A stretch of 6,081 nucleotides of DNA from Ilumatobacter sp. (GTDB taxonomy: Bacteria; Actinomycetota; Acidimicrobiia; Acidimicrobiales; Ilumatobacteraceae), in assembly GCA_029263275.1 (NCBI GenBank), contig JAJCXU010000570.1:1-6081 (forward strand), in the 5' to 3' direction. The notes below the pieces were generated by a model that worked only from the letters and a program-made list of their open reading frames with translations, was not told the DNA's origin and made no database searches. How positions within the stretch are numbered: the first letter of the stretch is position 1; each line of letters begins with the position of its first letter. This document shows, piece after piece, positions 5,059-6,081 of this stretch. The position numbers were made by a program, and so were the translations under genes.

Positions 5059-5882
5059 TGGCCTACGACCCCGAGAGCGTCACCGAGCTCCTGTGGACCG
5101 ACGGCGCAGGCAACTACGCAACACTCGTGCAGGTTGGTGTCCGCAGCTTCACCGAGGACGCGATCATCCTCGATGCCCGCTCCGCGCTCAACGATGCCGC
5201 CAAGTCACTCGAGGCGTCTCCTGCAGGGTCACAGTTCGCTGTTGTCAGTGTCTCGGGCGACGCAATCACCAGCCAAGACTCACTGGCTGCATTCACCGAC
5301 GCCATGTTGTTGGCCCTGCCGGTTGCCTTGCTGCTGTGCGCCCTGCTGGCGGCGCTCTTCATGCGCTCGGTCAAGTACGGGCTCGCCGCGGTCGTTCCGA
5401 TCCTGCTCGTCGTCGGGTGGGTGTACGGATTCATGTGGTGGGCGGACTACAAGATCAACGTCGTCACGGCCACGATCGCCGCCATCGCTGTCGGTGTGGG
5501 TATTGATTACTCAACGCACTTCACGATGCGATTCCGTGAGGAGTTCGAGAACGAACCCAGCCGGTTCCCTGCTCTCAGACGGGCCGGCGAAGGAACCGGT
5601 GGAGCGCTGGCCATCTCGGCACTGTCGTCGATCATCGGCTTCATGATGATGGCGCTGGCACCGATGCCGATCTTCGTCACCTTCGGGATACTCACCGCCG
5701 TGATGATCAGCTTCTCGCTGCTCGTGGCTCTGTTGGTCTTGCCGAGCGTGTTGCTGGTCGTGACCCGGAGTCGTACCGGCGCCGAACGCCAGCACTTCCT
5801 CGACCTGACCGGTACCGCACCCGGCGAGTACGACCCCCACGCCCGCGAAACTGCGTTGGCCGGGCACGAGGGTTCAACCTGA
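5058..5882 (+). CDS. RND/MMPL-type transporter, C-terminal part only (5'-truncated)
   Basis: The 274-residue frame corresponds to the end of an RND/MMPL-family transporter of the inner membrane. It contains the tail of the second extracytosolic loop (1-about 78) and five hydrophobic helices (about 82-103, 107-128, 134-153, 182-202, 205-235) that match TM8-TM12, then a polar cytosolic tail. The signature VGVGIDYSTHFTMRFREE includes Asp150-Tyr151, the Asp-Tyr pair that in MmpL/RND proteins lies in TM10 and takes part in proton relay. Full family members have 12 helices and about 700-1000 residues, so the N-terminal half and TM7 are missing. GTG 5058 is the only in-frame start candidate after the stop at 5037-5039, and it has no well-placed ribosome binding site; GAGG at 5038-5041 is 16 bases away. 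Transport by this fragment alone is unlikely. The substrate cannot be inferred. Confidence 0.85.
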   Translation: MAYDPESVTELLWTDGAGNYATLVQVGVRSFTEDAIILDARSALNDAAKSLEASPAGSQFAVVSVSGDAITSQDSLAAFTDAMLLALPVALLLCALLAALFMRSVKYGLAAVVPILLVVGWVYGFMWWADYKINVVTATIAAIAVGVGIDYSTHFTMRFREEFENEPSRFPALRRAGEGTGGALAISALSSIIGFMMMALAPMPIFVTFGILTAVMISFSLLVALLVLPSVLLVVTRSRTGAERQHFLDLTGTAPGEYDPHARETALAGHEGST

Positions 5883-5917
5883 GGCGACGAATTCGTGATC
5901 GCCGGGTGCCGCCGCTG

Positions 5918-5938
5918 GTTACTGTCATCGACAGCAAC
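5918..5938. repeat. Imperfect inverted repeat upstream of the lipoprotein gene
   Basis: GTT-A-CTGTC, loop ATC, GACAG-C-AAC pairs over eight positions with one A/C mismatch. It lies between the transporter stop and the lipoprotein start, 24 bases before the latter, so it could be an operator or a short hairpin in the leader. It is small enough to be chance. Confidence 0.3.
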
Positions 5939-5950
5939 TCAACGCCGAGT

Positions 5951-5955
5951 AGGAG
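5951..5955 (+). promoter_or_regulatory. Ribosome binding site of the lipoprotein gene
   Basis: AGGAG lies 7 bases before ATG 5963, a near-ideal arrangement that fixes the start of the gene running off the window. Confidence 0.7.
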
Positions 5956-5962
5956 ACCCGTC

Positions 5963-6081
5963 ATGAAATCGAACCGTGTGTGGGCAGCAGTCGCTGAGTC
6001 CGTGTTGGCGAGCGCCGCGTGTGGCGGCGACCATGACTCAGGCGTTGGCGGTCTGGGCGACGTCCACCCAGAAGCGGGCCA
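5963..6081 (+). CDS. Putative lipoprotein, N-terminal part, 3' end outside window
   Basis: Only the first 39 full codons are visible. They begin MKSNRVWAAVAESVLASAAC, with a basic n-region, a short hydrophobic core and lipobox SAAC with Cys20, followed by GGDHDSG, typical of actinobacterial lipoproteins just after the lipid-anchored cysteine. The start is well supported by AGGAG at the right distance. Glu12 inside the hydrophobic core is unusual and could weaken export. The mature domain lies outside the window, so no function can be assigned. The gene follows the transporter fragment on the same strand after 80 bases, and it may have its own promoter there, though I found no clear -35/-10. 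Confidence 0.65.
   Translation, partial: MKSNRVWAAVAESVLASAACGGDHDSGVGGLGDVHPEAG

Noticed and set aside
5000..5082. Mobile element insertion as the cause of the head-to-head junction
   Set aside because: No transposase, terminal inverted repeats or direct target duplications are visible on either side, and nothing is inserted between the two fragments.
5038..5646. GAGGAA followed at good spacing by ATG 5047, opening a plus-strand frame to 5646
   Set aside because: The frame is out of phase with the MMPL sequence and its translation is Ser/Arg/Pro-rich with no family resemblance, typical of an out-of-frame reading of GC-rich DNA. The MMPL frame carries the conserved motifs instead.

Overview
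The window is GC-rich, densely coded DNA that looks like Actinomycetota. The signs are strong G/C preference at third codon positions, GTG starts, a twin-arginine lipoprotein signal, a large MalT-like LuxR regulator and a small protein of a type I associate with actinobacteria. The overall flavour suggests Acidimicrobiia (Ilumatobacter-like), but that lineage is an impression that only a database search could confirm.

Layout from left to right: the 3' end of a universal stress protein gene (+, cut by the window edge); an apbE-type FAD:protein FMN transferase gene (+, 338-1270); a two-gene minus-strand operon read from 2778 down to 1263, encoding a DUF2271 lipoprotein and then a PepSY-associated three-helix membrane protein; a second minus-strand unit with a LuxR/MalT-like regulator (3274-5007) followed downstream by a 75-residue conserved hypothetical (2949-3176); the 3' third of an RND/MMPL transporter gene (+, 5058-5882); and the start of a lipoprotein gene (+, 5963 to the edge). 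No gap reaches 300 bases. The largest (2779-2948) holds a likely terminator hairpin and the ribosome binding site of the DUF2271 gene.

Genes 338-2778 form a plausible extracytosolic flavin-based electron-transfer module. ApbE covalently attaches FMN to a Thr in an SGAT-type motif, the DUF2271 lipoprotein carries such a motif, and the PepSY membrane protein could pass electrons across the membrane. ApbE converges on the other two genes, and the stop codons overlap inside one 8-bp palindrome. ApbE has no export signal while DUF2271 has a Tat-like lipoprotein signal, which suggests flavinylation before export of a folded protein.

The most unusual structure is the head-to-head junction near 5040-5058. 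The LuxR gene on the minus strand and the transporter gene on the plus strand both lack their 5' parts: the ATPase P-loop region of one, and the whole N-terminal half of the other. Only about 15-40 bases separate the conserved parts of the two. This is either a real deletion or inversion, or a chimeric assembly join. It should be resolved before either gene is interpreted.
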